Below are positions 1 to 9,086 of a DNA stretch of 64,000 bases, one piece after another. Location of the stretch: positions 62,001 to 126,000 of the forward strand of contig NZ_JACJTD010000016.1 of NCBI RefSeq assembly GCF_014698505.1, given 5' to 3'. Position 1 is the first letter of the stretch. Each line of letters starts with the position of its first letter. The notes under the pieces were generated by a model that worked only from the letters and a program-made list of their open reading frames with translations, did not search any database and was not told the DNA's origin. The stretch is from Nostoc foliaceum FACHB-393 (GTDB taxonomy: Bacteria; Cyanobacteriota; Cyanobacteriia; Cyanobacteriales; Nostocaceae). The position numbers were made by a program, and so were the translations under genes.

Positions 1-384
1 ACTAATTTATTTTATTCATACAACGTTAATTCCAACACTATTACTTTGAAAATGAAAGTTGAGGAGGTTTTTCTAGCTATTGATGCAGCTATTCCTTGCG
101 GTTTGATTATCAATGAACTTATTTCGAATTCTCTAAAATATGCCTTTCCTGAAAGAGAACTGGGAGAAATTTGTATTGACTTTTGCTCTATAGAACCCAA
201 TTTATTTACACTTACTATTAGTGATGATGGTGTCGGTCTTGCCCAAGATTTTGACTTTCAAGCTACCGAATCATTAGGTCTACGATTAGTAAAAGGTCTC
301 ACACAACAACTCCAAGGCAATATCGATTTTATCAGCGATAACGGAGTGAAGTATACAATTCAATTTTCGACTAAAGATTTCTAA
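1..384 (+). CDS. Sensor histidine kinase, C-terminal ATPase domain (5' end outside window)
   Basis: The reading frame is open from base 1, so only the last ~127 residues are present. The N-box (GLIINELISNSLKYAF), the G1 box (DDGVGL) and the G2-like stretch (SLGLRLVKGL) are visible, which makes this the ATP-binding HATPase_c domain of a histidine kinase. The short layout with an N-box of this type resembles the HisKA_2/HWE group often found behind PAS or GAF sensors. It ends 21 bases before a response-regulator gene on the same strand, so the two are probably a cognate pair in one operon. Sensor input domains and the phospho-accepting His lie outside the window. Confidence 0.85.
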   Translation, partial: TNLFYSYNVNSNTITLKMKVEEVFLAIDAAIPCGLIINELISNSLKYAFPERELGEICIDFCSIEPNLFTLTISDDGVGLAQDFDFQATESLGLRLVKGLTQQLQGNIDFISDNGVKYTIQFSTKDF

Positions 385-405
385 ATTTAAAATTTAAATA
401 AAATC

Positions 406-2880
406 ATGAATCGAGTAAATATATTAGTTGTTGAAGATGAAATGATTGTGGCAATGGATATACAAAGCCGACTAAAAAAATTTGGATATACTGTTTTGGG
501 GCTTGCCGATTCTGGAGAAGAAGCAATTAAGAAAGCAGCAGATAATTCTCTAGATTTAGTTTTAATGGATATTCATCTCAAAGGAAAGATGGACGGTGTG
601 GAGGCCGCTCAGATAATTCATAATATTTTTAATGTTCCAATAATATATCTTACTGCTAATGCAGATGAATCAACATTGGATCGAGCAAAGGAAACAGAGC
701 CATTTGGCTACATTCTCAAGCCTTTCAAAGAAAAGGAATTAAAATTCACTATTGAAATTACCCTTTCCAAACATCGAACGGAAAAAAAATTAAAGCAGAA
801 TGAACAATGGCTGACTACTGTACTGAAAAGTATTGGAGATGCTGTGATTACTAGCGACGCATCTGGATCTGTGACTTTTATGAATCCGATTGCGGAGGTA
901 ATGACGGGTTGGAATTATTCAGATGCGTTTGGTAAAGAAGCAACAGAAGTATTCAATATTGCTCATGAAAAAACTCGTGTAATAATTGAAAGTCCGATAA
1001 CGCAAGTCCTTCAGTCTGGCGTTACTGTCGGTCTACCAGAACAGACAATACTTATTGCTAGAAACGGTGCAGAAATACCAATTGATGATAGTATTGCACC
1101 TATTAAAGATGACAACGGTAACATCACGGGTGCAGTTTTGGTCTTTCAAGATATCACCGAGCGTAAGCAGATATTGGAGGCACTAGCGCGTCGCCAGCAA
1201 GAATTCAAAGCACTAGTTGAAAATGCACCCGATATTATTTCCAGATTTAACCCTCAATTGCGCTATGTTTACGTTAATCCAGCTATTGAAAAGGTTACAG
1301 GGATATCAGCCGAAACATTTATCGGCAAAACAAACGCAGAGTTAAATCTGCCGGAAGAATTTTGCCGGATATGCGATCGCAAGCTCCAGCAAGTTTTCCA
1401 AACTAAGCAAGAAACCGAGTTTGAATGCAGTCTAGCGATCGCTTCCCAAACAAGACATTACCATACCCGGCTTGTGCCTGAATTGGCTAACGATGGTTCA
1501 GTATATTTTGTCTTGAGTATCGCTCGCAACATTACTGCTCTAAAACTTGCAGAGGCGCAATTAATTTATGATGCCTTTCACGATATATTAACCGGTCTGC
1601 CAAACCGCGCCTTATTTCTTGAACGGCTAGAGCGTGCGCTCATGCTGGCAAAACGACGTACAGACTATACATTCGCTGTTCTCTTTCTAGACCTAGATCG
1701 CTTCAAAGTTGTCAACGACAGTCTCGGCCATATGATTGGCGATCAACTACTAACTGCCCTGGCTCGCAGATTGGAGAATTGCCTGCGCTCTGGAGACACA
1801 GTTGCCCGTTTAGGGGGAGATGAGTTTACAATTCTGCTTGATGATCTCAACAACATCAATGACGTAACAGGTGTAGTGGAGCGGATACACGAAGCTCTGA
1901 CATCTGCGTTCCAACTCAGCGGGTACGAAGTATTTACCACCGTCAGCATTGGCATCACCCTGAGCAAGGGTAGTTATAACCATCCAGAGGAACTCCTGCG
2001 CGATGCTGACATTGCAATGTATCGCGCTAAGGCATTGGGTAAGGCACGCCATGAGATATTTGACTCAACCATGTACAGCCAAGTAACAAAACTATTAGAG
2101 TTAGAGATGGATCTACGACGGGCAGTTGAACGCCAGGAGTTTCAGGTTTACTACCAGCCAATTGTTTTGTTAGAAACTTGCAAGATTATTGGCTTCGAGG
2201 CTCTCGTTCGCTGGCAACACCCGCAACATGGATTAGTTCCTCCAGACAACTTTATTCCATTGGCGGAAGAAACTGGGCTGATTATCCCTATTGGTTATTG
2301 GGTACTGGGTGAGGCTTGTCGGCAGATGCGGGCTTGGCAAATACAATTTCCTACTGACCCACCCTTGACAATCAGTGTCAATCTTTCCACTAAACAGTTT
2401 TCACAACCCGGACTGATTGAGCAAATTAACCAAATTATCCAAGAGACTGGTCTGGAAGGCGGCAGTTTAAAGCTGGAAATTACCGAAAGCGTACTTATGG
2501 AAAATATTCAATCAGCAGCTTTTATGCTCTTGCAACTGCAACAGATGAATATTCAATTACATTTAGATGATTTTGGCATAGGTTATTCATCCTTGAGTTA
2601 CCTGCACCGCTTTCCAAGTAATGCCTTGAAGATTGATCGTTCGTTTATTACTAAGATTAGTGCTGATGGAGAAAACCTGGAAATTGTTCAAGCGATCATC
2701 ACCCTAGCACATAGTCTAAATATAGATGTAATAGGAGAGGGCCTAGAAACTGTAGAGCAACTGACACAACTTAGAGCGATGAAATGCAAATACGCACAGG
2801 GATATTTTTTCTCCCAACCCCTTGATAGCAATTCGATAGAGACATTAATTGCATCTGGCATTCAGCCAAGACAAGGATAG
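406..2880 (+). CDS. Response regulator with PAS, GGDEF and EAL domains (c-di-GMP turnover)
   Basis: An 824-residue cytoplasmic signalling protein. Order: REC receiver (1-120, acceptor Asp55 in LVLMDIHL, conserved Lys in LKPF), PAS (~135-250), PAS (~265-380), GGDEF (~390-550) and EAL (~570-815). The cyclase motif RLGGDEF and the phosphodiesterase motif FEALVRW are both intact, so both synthesis and hydrolysis of cyclic di-GMP are possible; which dominates cannot be read from sequence. It follows the histidine kinase by 21 bases and is probably its phosphorylation target. No transmembrane segment is seen. Confidence 0.93.
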   Translation: MNRVNILVVEDEMIVAMDIQSRLKKFGYTVLGLADSGEEAIKKAADNSLDLVLMDIHLKGKMDGVEAAQIIHNIFNVPIIYLTANADESTLDRAKETEPFGYILKPFKEKELKFTIEITLSKHRTEKKLKQNEQWLTTVLKSIGDAVITSDASGSVTFMNPIAEVMTGWNYSDAFGKEATEVFNIAHEKTRVIIESPITQVLQSGVTVGLPEQTILIARNGAEIPIDDSIAPIKDDNGNITGAVLVFQDITERKQILEALARRQQEFKALVENAPDIISRFNPQLRYVYVNPAIEKVTGISAETFIGKTNAELNLPEEFCRICDRKLQQVFQTKQETEFECSLAIASQTRHYHTRLVPELANDGSVYFVLSIARNITALKLAEAQLIYDAFHDILTGLPNRALFLERLERALMLAKRRTDYTFAVLFLDLDRFKVVNDSLGHMIGDQLLTALARRLENCLRSGDTVARLGGDEFTILLDDLNNINDVTGVVERIHEALTSAFQLSGYEVFTTVSIGITLSKGSYNHPEELLRDADIAMYRAKALGKARHEIFDSTMYSQVTKLLELEMDLRRAVERQEFQVYYQPIVLLETCKIIGFEALVRWQHPQHGLVPPDNFIPLAEETGLIIPIGYWVLGEACRQMRAWQIQFPTDPPLTISVNLSTKQFSQPGLIEQINQIIQETGLEGGSLKLEITESVLMENIQSAAFMLLQLQQMNIQLHLDDFGIGYSSLSYLHRFPSNALKIDRSFITKISADGENLEIVQAIITLAHSLNIDVIGEGLETVEQLTQLRAMKCKYAQGYFFSQPLDSNSIETLIASGIQPRQG

Positions 2881-3031
2881 CGTTACCTATACCACTCTGC
2901 TGTTCGGTTAAGGTTTATTTGATGAAAATCACAAAGACGGCGAGTTATCGCGTCTCTTCTTTTTCCCATCTCAGTTGTGGTCTAAATACCTAAATGCTGT
3001 AACAATTCAAAAACACTGAAGTTCAGGCGCG

Positions 3032-3496
3032 TCATTGACTCTTTTTTTCTCCTCCGGCTCGTTCCCGTGTCAAGCTATCAATTGCATCACCCAAGGCAGT
3101 AGTCAGGCTATTGCGGGTTTGGGCATGGTTATCCTGCTCAGTTTTCAAAGCTTGCAAGAGGCGATCGCGTTCTTTGATTACGGCGATGAGTTTAGCTTGC
3201 AAGTCCTCCACAGATTGTAGTTGTTCTATTTCTTGTTGGATCGCAATTACTGGTGTCCCAGCAGCCAATGTGTCGACCTCATGACCCTGGAGTTTATGTA
3301 GGTCTGCCTTGAGCGATGCGATCGCCTGTTGGGACAGTTGGGCATCTGTACGCCGTTGTTCTGCTTCTGTGTTATAAAGCTGACGCCATTTTTGGGCACT
3401 TTCCCAAGCCGCATCGCGATCGCCCTGAAGTCCCGCCATCTGCTCTTTGAGTACCTGGATCTCTGTCAACCACTGTTGTGTTAAATCTTGATTCAT
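3032..3496 (-). CDS. Conserved cyanobacterial coiled-coil protein
   Basis: A 154-residue protein made almost entirely of charged, heptad-rich helix, for example LKEQMAGLQGDRDAAWESAQ and LQAKLIAVIKERDRLLQALK. There is no signal peptide, membrane segment or catalytic motif. Similar short coiled-coil proteins are common hypothetical proteins in filamentous cyanobacteria; function unknown. It is transcribed on its own, opposite both neighbours, and a tandem CATTAGT repeat lies directly upstream of its ATG in the likely promoter region. Confidence 0.7.
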   Translation of the reverse strand: MNQDLTQQWLTEIQVLKEQMAGLQGDRDAAWESAQKWRQLYNTEAEQRRTDAQLSQQAIASLKADLHKLQGHEVDTLAAGTPVIAIQQEIEQLQSVEDLQAKLIAVIKERDRLLQALKTEQDNHAQTRNSLTTALGDAIDSLTRERAGGEKKSQ

Positions 3497-3503
3497 AAAT
3501 AAA

Positions 3504-3563
3504 TAGTCATTAGTTATTAGTCAATGTTCATTAGTCATTAGTCATTAGTCAAGAGTCATTAGA
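3504..3563. repeat. Short tandem repeat, CATTAGT heptad type
   Basis: Imperfect tandem copies of the heptamer CATTAGT (variants TTATTAGT, CAAGAGT) lie between the divergent coiled-coil and YihY genes. This is the short tandemly repeated repetitive (STRR) class known from heterocystous cyanobacteria. A second short array of the same heptamer occurs at 63274-63300. Confidence 0.8.
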
Positions 3564-3661
3564 CTCCCCACTCGGTGTTGTTGCGGTAAAAAGATAAATG
3601 CGATCGCTACGCAAAATTTGGCAAAGTAGTTAATAAAGTCAACCAGTTTTAACTCTAAATC

Positions 3662-4567
3662 ATGCCAAAGCCTCGTTTTTTTCGCTTCTTTCGCCACCTC
3701 AATTGGCGCACACTCAAAAAAACTTTTGCCAGGACAATCGAAAGACGACTGATGGGACTGGCCTCAGAAATCGCCTTCAACGCCATGCTATCGTTGTTTC
3801 CAGCAATTCTTGCTGTCCTCACAGCCATTGGTTTATTGGCAGAATCTTTGCAAGCCACCTTTAAACAATTGGCGATTCAACTCAGTCAAGTCCTACCTGA
3901 AGAAGCCCTGATTCTGATTCGTGATTTTGCCACCACAGAAATTACCAATTCTAGAAATAGTGGTTTATTTTCTCTAAGCTTTGTATTGGCAATTTGGACT
4001 GCTTCTGGGGCGGTGAGTACCGCGATGACCGCCTTTGACCAAATCCATCAAATTCCTTCAGAAAAGATTCGTCCCTTTTGGAAAGCCAAGCTCGTCTCTC
4101 TGGGATTAACAGTCGGTACTATGCTGCTTTTAGTGCTAGCTTCTTTCTTAGTGTTTACCAGTGACCTACTGTTGGGAATGGTAGTACGCGGAAATGGTTC
4201 TTTGATTTTCTTGTTGCATCTTTGGCAGCTGTTACGCTGGCCTTTAGCTTTAAGTATTGTTGCTGTCGCCTTTAGCTTTGTCTATCGCTATGGCCCAAGC
4301 CAGTGGAACCCAGGCACGCCAATGATGCCTGGAGCAATTTTAGCAGCTGTTTTCTGGGCAATGTTGTCTGCTCTATTTCGGCTTTATGTGGCGAATTTTG
4401 GTAATTATAATAAAGTCTATGGTGCTGTAGGGGCTGTGATAGTTTTAATGCTCTGGCTGTCGATGAGCGCCGCTGTTTTATTAATTGGTGACCAGTTGAA
4501 CGTAACTGTGGGCGAAGATATGCGCTCAAAAGCACAGTCACAATCTAACGAAAAATATATTAATTAG
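3662..4567 (+). CDS. YihY/UPF0761 family inner-membrane protein
   Basis: A 301-residue integral membrane protein with about six hydrophobic segments. The family stretches are clear: SEIAFNAMLSLFPAILAVLTA near the N-terminus, the RYGPSQWNPGTPMMPGAILA loop and YGAVGAVIVLMLWL near the C-terminus. The family was once called ribonuclease BN, but that assignment was withdrawn and the role is still unclear. The length is typical. The gene ends a few bases before an IS5 remnant whose end overlaps its downstream region, so any native terminator may have been lost. Confidence 0.9.
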   Translation: MPKPRFFRFFRHLNWRTLKKTFARTIERRLMGLASEIAFNAMLSLFPAILAVLTAIGLLAESLQATFKQLAIQLSQVLPEEALILIRDFATTEITNSRNSGLFSLSFVLAIWTASGAVSTAMTAFDQIHQIPSEKIRPFWKAKLVSLGLTVGTMLLLVLASFLVFTSDLLLGMVVRGNGSLIFLLHLWQLLRWPLALSIVAVAFSFVYRYGPSQWNPGTPMMPGAILAAVFWAMLSALFRLYVANFGNYNKVYGAVGAVIVLMLWLSMSAAVLLIGDQLNVTVGEDMRSKAQSQSNEKYIN

Positions 4568-4571
4568 AACC

Positions 4572-4912
4572 TATCCCACTAATAATATTTTGTTAATCCA
4601 GATGTGAATGGTAGCGAGGTCAATGAATGCGTCAAAATAAACCTTTTGACGTTCCCATCTAACAACGAGACGACGGTATTTGCGTTGATACCAAGCAAAA
4701 CACTGCTCCTGCTGAAATCTCGGAACGGAGATTTTAATGGGTCAACCGAGTGTTTTTCTTAGTTTTCCAGACTAGTTTTGGGATTTGAGGACGAATACTC
4801 GGAAAGCGTAGGTCAGCACGTTTTTGCTTTGAGTCGTAACCTTTGTCGGCAACCAGTACCTTGATTCGCTTACGTGGTCGACCGCGCTTCAAAGTTTTTA
4901 ATGTCAAAAATT
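4572..4912 (-). pseudogene. IS5-family transposase, C-terminal remnant
   Basis: Reading the minus strand gives the C-terminal part of an IS5-type DDE transposase: KRGRPRKRIKVLVADKGYD, then RPQIPKLVWKTKK, a frameshift near 4740, then FQQEQCFAWYQRKYRRLVV and IHIWINKILLVG before the stop at 4572. The N-terminal half is missing, so the element is dead. Its end (GAACCTATCCCACTA) recurs as the terminal repeat of the MITE at 40781-41041. Confidence 0.85.
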
Positions 4913-5033
4913 ATATGTTTCAGCTGAGGCCACTTGAGACTAAAGACTGATTTCTCAATTGATTTCCACCAATAGGATTAGAAAATACTTACATTTTTTT
5001 GTCTAGAAAATAACAGATTTTTCAATTGTTACC

Positions 5034-6464
5034 ATGCCCAATAGTGTTTTACCTCAAGAGGGTTCTCAACAACAAGTAACATCCCAAACCAGAGTAGTAC
5101 AAGAGGACTCTGCTGGTGGACTAGATCCAGATAGATTCGATTGGCAGGAAGTTTGGTATCCTGTTTGTTACATTGAAGACTTAAACAAATCTCAGCCAAC
5201 TCGCTTCACCTTGCTAGAGCAGGATATTGTTCTGTGGTGGGATAAAAATGAACAGACATGGCGAGCATTTATAGATCAATGCCCACACCGTTTAGCGCCT
5301 CTTTCCGAAGGCAGAATTAATCATCAGGGATGGCTAGAATGTCCTTATCATGGTTGGGCTTTTTCGGGAACAGGTAAGTGTGAGTTTATACCGCAGCAAA
5401 CACAACGAACAAAAGCAGAAGTTTCTCAACGGGCTTGTGTAGCAACACTAGCCACCGCAGTTCGTCAAGGAATGTTGTTCGTCTATCCTGGTCGAGCAGA
5501 GAATGCAGCTAAAACTAAAGTTCCTATTGTTGAACCACTAGAACTTGACCCAGATGGGTGGATTTGCCTTAACACCTTTAGAGATGTACCCTACGATGCC
5601 CTGACATTAATGGAAAACGTTCTTGACGCCAGCCATATTCCTTACACTCATCACCGTACTGTTGGGAATCGGGCTAACGTGTCTCCAATAGATTTAGAGA
5701 TTATAGAATCGGGGAAATGGGGGTTTAAAGGGACTTGGGCAGAAGGTCCGCGCAAAGGAACTTTAGGGCGACAGGATACTACATTTATTGCTCCGGGATT
5801 GATGTGGCACGACCTCACCTCCAAGCAGTATGGCAGGACACTAACAGTGGTCTACGCAACTCCGATTCGCAAGGGAGAATGCCGCTTATTTGCCCGTTTT
5901 CCCTTCAAGTTCTCTTCTATTTTACCAGGGCTATTTCTGAAGCTGACTCCGCGCTGGTATGCTCATATTGGTCAAAATCGTGTCCTTGAAGACGATCAGA
6001 TTTTTTTACATTATCAAGAACGCTATCTGGAAAAGCTTGGTGGTAGCACCAACTTTACTAAAGCGTATTATTTACCAACCAAAGCAGACCTTTTCGTATC
6101 TGGGTTACGTTCTTGGGTAAACCAATACAAGGCTGAACCGTTTAAAGAAGTAGAGTGTCTACCACCACCGTTATCAAAAGAAATGTTACTCGATAGGTAT
6201 CATTCCCATACAAAGAAATGCGCCAGTTGTAGAACTGCTTTAACTCGGGTGCAGCGCTTGAGAGTAGGAATAGCGGTGTTGGTAGCTTTAATTTGGGGGT
6301 TGCTTCCTTTATTGATGTTGATTCAGAATCAGATTTCTATTATCACTATTGTTGTTTCAAGCCTAGTTATGATAATTGGCCTTTTGATCTGGCTTGGTTT
6401 GGGCAAGTTAGAGCAACAGTTTTATCTAGGAGGGGAAATCCCACCTAGAAATCTGCCAGGGTAA
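5034..6464 (+). CDS. Rieske non-haem oxygenase, pheophorbide a oxygenase-like (PaO/Tic55/CAO group)
   Basis: A 476-residue oxygenase. The Rieske [2Fe-2S] ligands are Cys83-x-His85 and Cys103-x2-His106 (CPHRLAPL and CPYHGWAF). The mononuclear iron motif N195-x2-D198-x2-H201-x4-H206 is intact. Near residue 395 there is a CxxC pair (KKCASCRTAL), as in PaO and Tic55 relatives, and two hydrophobic helices close the protein, suggesting membrane anchoring. In plants PaO opens the chlorophyll-derived ring; cyanobacterial members mostly lack a proven substrate. A monogenic unit between two IS remnants. Confidence 0.88.
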   Translation: MPNSVLPQEGSQQQVTSQTRVVQEDSAGGLDPDRFDWQEVWYPVCYIEDLNKSQPTRFTLLEQDIVLWWDKNEQTWRAFIDQCPHRLAPLSEGRINHQGWLECPYHGWAFSGTGKCEFIPQQTQRTKAEVSQRACVATLATAVRQGMLFVYPGRAENAAKTKVPIVEPLELDPDGWICLNTFRDVPYDALTLMENVLDASHIPYTHHRTVGNRANVSPIDLEIIESGKWGFKGTWAEGPRKGTLGRQDTTFIAPGLMWHDLTSKQYGRTLTVVYATPIRKGECRLFARFPFKFSSILPGLFLKLTPRWYAHIGQNRVLEDDQIFLHYQERYLEKLGGSTNFTKAYYLPTKADLFVSGLRSWVNQYKAEPFKEVECLPPPLSKEMLLDRYHSHTKKCASCRTALTRVQRLRVGIAVLVALIWGLLPLLMLIQNQISIITIVVSSLVMIIGLLIWLGLGKLEQQFYLGGEIPPRNLPG

Positions 6465-6550
6465 GACATATTTTTGCCTCAAGTAATAGAATTTTTCCAC
6501 TACCGAATTTTTCAAATGGTTGAAGTCAACTTTAATGTTTGGGGTAACGT

Positions 6551-7746
6551 AGAACTTACGCATTGACAAGCAAGACAAAAAGTACATAAGGAAAATACAG
6601 AAAAAAACAGCGATCGCTAGTTACCAGAGGCGTTAAAAACAGATAATTTACTTGGCCGTGTTTAGGGTTCGGACAATCAGAGCAATTACTAAACCATCAA
6701 CCGCTAAATGTGACTTGAACACTTATACTCTGTTTCTACTGGCAGAATCAAAGTATCCAGGTTGCACACGTCTGGCAAAGATAATGGAAAATTTATCTCA
6801 TGATAGCGTCAATAGATTTTTGCTACGTGAACGGTACGAACCCTGCATACTTATTTGAAGAAATCAAGCTCAATATCAATCTAGTTGGAGGTACTTTAAG
6901 CGGAGATGATACGGTAATTGATAAGCCTCATAGTGACCCGAAAATAGCAGAATTAATCGGTTATTACTAGTCAGGTAGACATCATCGTGCCGTTAAGGGA
7001 GTTCAGTTAATTACCTTGTATTACACCGATTTATCAGGTAAATCTGTACCTGTAAATTATCGCATTTATAACAAACAAGATAACAAGACTAAAAATGATT
7101 ATTTACGAGAAATGATTACTGAGGTAATGGATTGGGGTTTAGAGCCTAAAACAATGACAACTGACGCAAGGTAAATCCAGCCAAGAAAACCTGAAGTTAC
7201 TGAAAAACAAGCAATTAGGGTTTTTAACTGGTGTAGCTAAAAATCGCTCATGTGCAGTTGATGGCAAGAATTATACCCAAGTCCAAAATCTAGAAATTCC
7301 CGAATCTGGTTTAATAGTGTATCTGAAAAATTTTGGTTGGGTGAAGGTATTCCGCAAAAGTTTCAAAAACGAAACTTCCAGATATTACATTATTAGAACT
7401 TACGCATTGACAGAAAACTAGCTATGTGAATTCAAGCCCACCTTTTGTTTAAGGTGTTCTAGGATGAAGTCACGAGCGACCTGAAGAGATAAATTTCTTT
7501 GGAGTTCATACCAGTTTTCAATTAACTCTTCAGAACGCATCAATTCCAATTGGGTAAAAGCCCGGATTGAACTAAAAAAGTGAGTTTTAATTGCTTCGGT
7601 TGTTCTTACCATAAATCGGTCAATGCCACAGACTTGCTTGATAGCTCTGTGGTAGCACTCAATCCCCCAATGGATTGAATGTAATTCTTGAAATTTTGCT
7701 CTATCAATTGAAGAGAGTGCATCTTTTTCAGGGCTGTACATAATCA
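6551..7746 (+). mobile_element. IS701-type element with its 3' half inverted (inactive)
   Basis: From 6651 the plus strand encodes the N-terminal and central parts of an IS701-like transposase with frameshifts and stops (CTRLAKIMENLSHDSVNRF; VIDKPHSDPKIAELIGYY; MTTDA), up to ETSRYYI at ~7389. The missing C-terminus is on the minus strand at 7418-7745 (MYSPEKDALSSIDRAKFQEL, IHWGIECYHRAIKQVCGIDR). The terminal sequence AGAACTTACGCATTGACA occurs at 6551 and again in the same orientation at 7395, where a normal right end would be inverted. The break lies in ATTAT, present at both junctions. Confidence 0.8.
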
Positions 7747-7920
7747 GAAGATACGCTGCAATTGTCTGGCTCCAACTCCACCTATAGCTTGGCAGCAGCG
7801 CCAACTGGTTTGGCTACAGGTACAGCCTTATTCCTGAATGAAACTAGTCCTGAACTAATTGCGATCATTCAAGGTTCTAGCAACCTCACCCTTAGTGCCA
7901 GCTATTTCCTAACTGTCTAA
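7747..7920 (+). pseudogene. C-terminal fragment of an RTX/hemolysin-type Ca-binding protein
   Basis: The frame is open from the IS junction to a stop at 7920 and reads DTLQLSGSNSTYSLAAAPTG, then ATGTALFLNETSPELIAIIQ and NLTLSASYFLTV. This is the typical closing module of large cyanobacterial calcium-binding repeat proteins. Everything upstream is gone, cut off at the IS701-type element. No start codon or ribosome site, so not expected to be expressed. Confidence 0.55.
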
Positions 7921-8157
7921 AACATATCTCAAATACAATCTAAAATTCTTTATCAAGTTTTAGACTTGCACTACTTAAAGTTTTTTATTTTTTTTTGATG
8001 CCCAGATAAGTAATTAAGAGTAGCTAATAAAAGCAGTAACTTTAGATTAATAACCCAAATTGCTAGTTAACTTGGTACTGCTCTTTAGTGGTAACTGGTC
8101 ATACACTAACATTGACTAAATCAACATCAGCAAGCCATATTGTTCTGCTTTGGGTAG
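7921..8157. other. Intergenic, nothing recognised
   Basis: AT-rich DNA between two truncated genes. No ORF of interest, no clear hairpin and no repeat was seen apart from homopolymer T near 7980. Confidence 0.4.
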
Positions 8158-8760
8158 ACACTCGTTTGGAATCAGTTAATCAATATTAGAGACAACATTG
8201 CCCCTGGTTTACGCAATCAGCTAAAAGTTGATTACGAGTCAGGGTTTGTTGATTACCAAGAACGGATTGACAAATTCCTCTCGCTAAATGCTTGGGAATT
8301 ACCCCACGACAAGCAAGAATCAGTCAAAGCCAACTTGCTAAGAGCATTTCCGACTCTGACCGATCTCGAAGACTATTTGCAAGTCGTTATTGGTCGTCCG
8401 GTAATTATTCCTGCCCTCTCTGAACAACTGAACCAGCAGCAAGCCGAATGTCTTGATCAGATTACCAAGTTCATCCAACAGTATGACCAAAATCTAGAGC
8501 AACGATTAAGGGAATCTGCTTTAGCTGGTGGTGAACAACTCGCTGTCCAGTTGCTTGAAGAGTTGGCTGATTGGGAGCCAGGACGCAAGCCCGTACAGTT
8601 TAAAAAGAAGATGGAACGCCATCTGTTGGTTCGTGCTAAAGCTGCCGAGTTACAAGAAAGGTTTGGTGAATGTGCGATCGCTGAATCAACTAACGCAAGT
8701 GTGCAAACCCTACGCCTAACCTTTGCCGGACATCAAGAAGTTAAACAATTTGCACGGTGA
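8158..8760 (+). CDS. Hypothetical helical protein, probably 5'-truncated, upstream of DUF2997/AAA genes
   Basis: The frame is open from 8158 after a TAG at 8155 and is protein-like throughout (LRNQLKVDYESGFVDYQERI, RAFPTLTDLEDYLQVVIGRP). No ATG or GTG start lies in the first part; the earliest TTG is at 8335, so either the gene starts there with ~141 residues or its 5' end has been lost. I do not recognise the family. Its stop overlaps the GTG start of the next gene (GTGA), so the two were translated together. The operon context is a small DUF2997-like protein and an AAA ATPase. Confidence 0.5.
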   Translation, partial: TLVWNQLINIRDNIAPGLRNQLKVDYESGFVDYQERIDKFLSLNAWELPHDKQESVKANLLRAFPTLTDLEDYLQVVIGRPVIIPALSEQLNQQQAECLDQITKFIQQYDQNLEQRLRESALAGGEQLAVQLLEELADWEPGRKPVQFKKKMERHLLVRAKAAELQERFGECAIAESTNASVQTLRLTFAGHQEVKQFAR

Positions 8761-8996
8761 TAAATATGGAACGTTCAATACCGATTCATTTCGACAATGC
8801 TACAGGTGAAGTTCAAGTGGAGGCTGAGGGATTCGAGGGTTTGAGTTGTTTATCAGCTACGCAACCATTTGAAGAAGCACTTGGAGTTGTGGGTGAGAGC
8901 GATGCCTACGGCGGTAAACTACGCACTTACAAGGATGAAGCCCAAACCCAACAGTTTCGGACTACGAACAGTAATCAAACACGTTTGCACCAGTAA
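8757..8996 (+). CDS. DUF2997-like small protein
   Basis: A 79-residue protein whose core (FDNATGEVQVEAEGFEGLSC) and following helix (FEEALG) match the pattern of DUF2997 proteins: an N-terminal beta hairpin, an invariant G-x-S/L-C turn and a short helix. The GTG start overlaps the upstream stop by four bases; an in-frame ATG at 8766 is an alternative. DUF2997 genes are often next to Ycf46-like AAA ATPases, as here. Function unknown. Confidence 0.6.
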   Translation: MINMERSIPIHFDNATGEVQVEAEGFEGLSCLSATQPFEEALGVVGESDAYGGKLRTYKDEAQTQQFRTTNSNQTRLHQ

Positions 8997-9004
8997 TCAG
9001 TCAT

Positions 9005-9035
9005 CAGTTACCAGTCTTAACTCGGCTGGTAACTG
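9005..9035. terminator. 10-bp perfect stem-loop downstream of the DUF2997 gene
   Basis: CAGTTACCAG at 9005-9014 pairs exactly with CTGGTAACTG at 9026-9035 around an 11-base loop. It lacks a following U-tract, so it may be a repeat or an RNA-processing site rather than a true terminator. Confidence 0.4.
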
Positions 9036-9086
9036 CTGATCATAAAGGCTTCGCCATTTCATAAGTGAAATATTTGAATAATTGAC

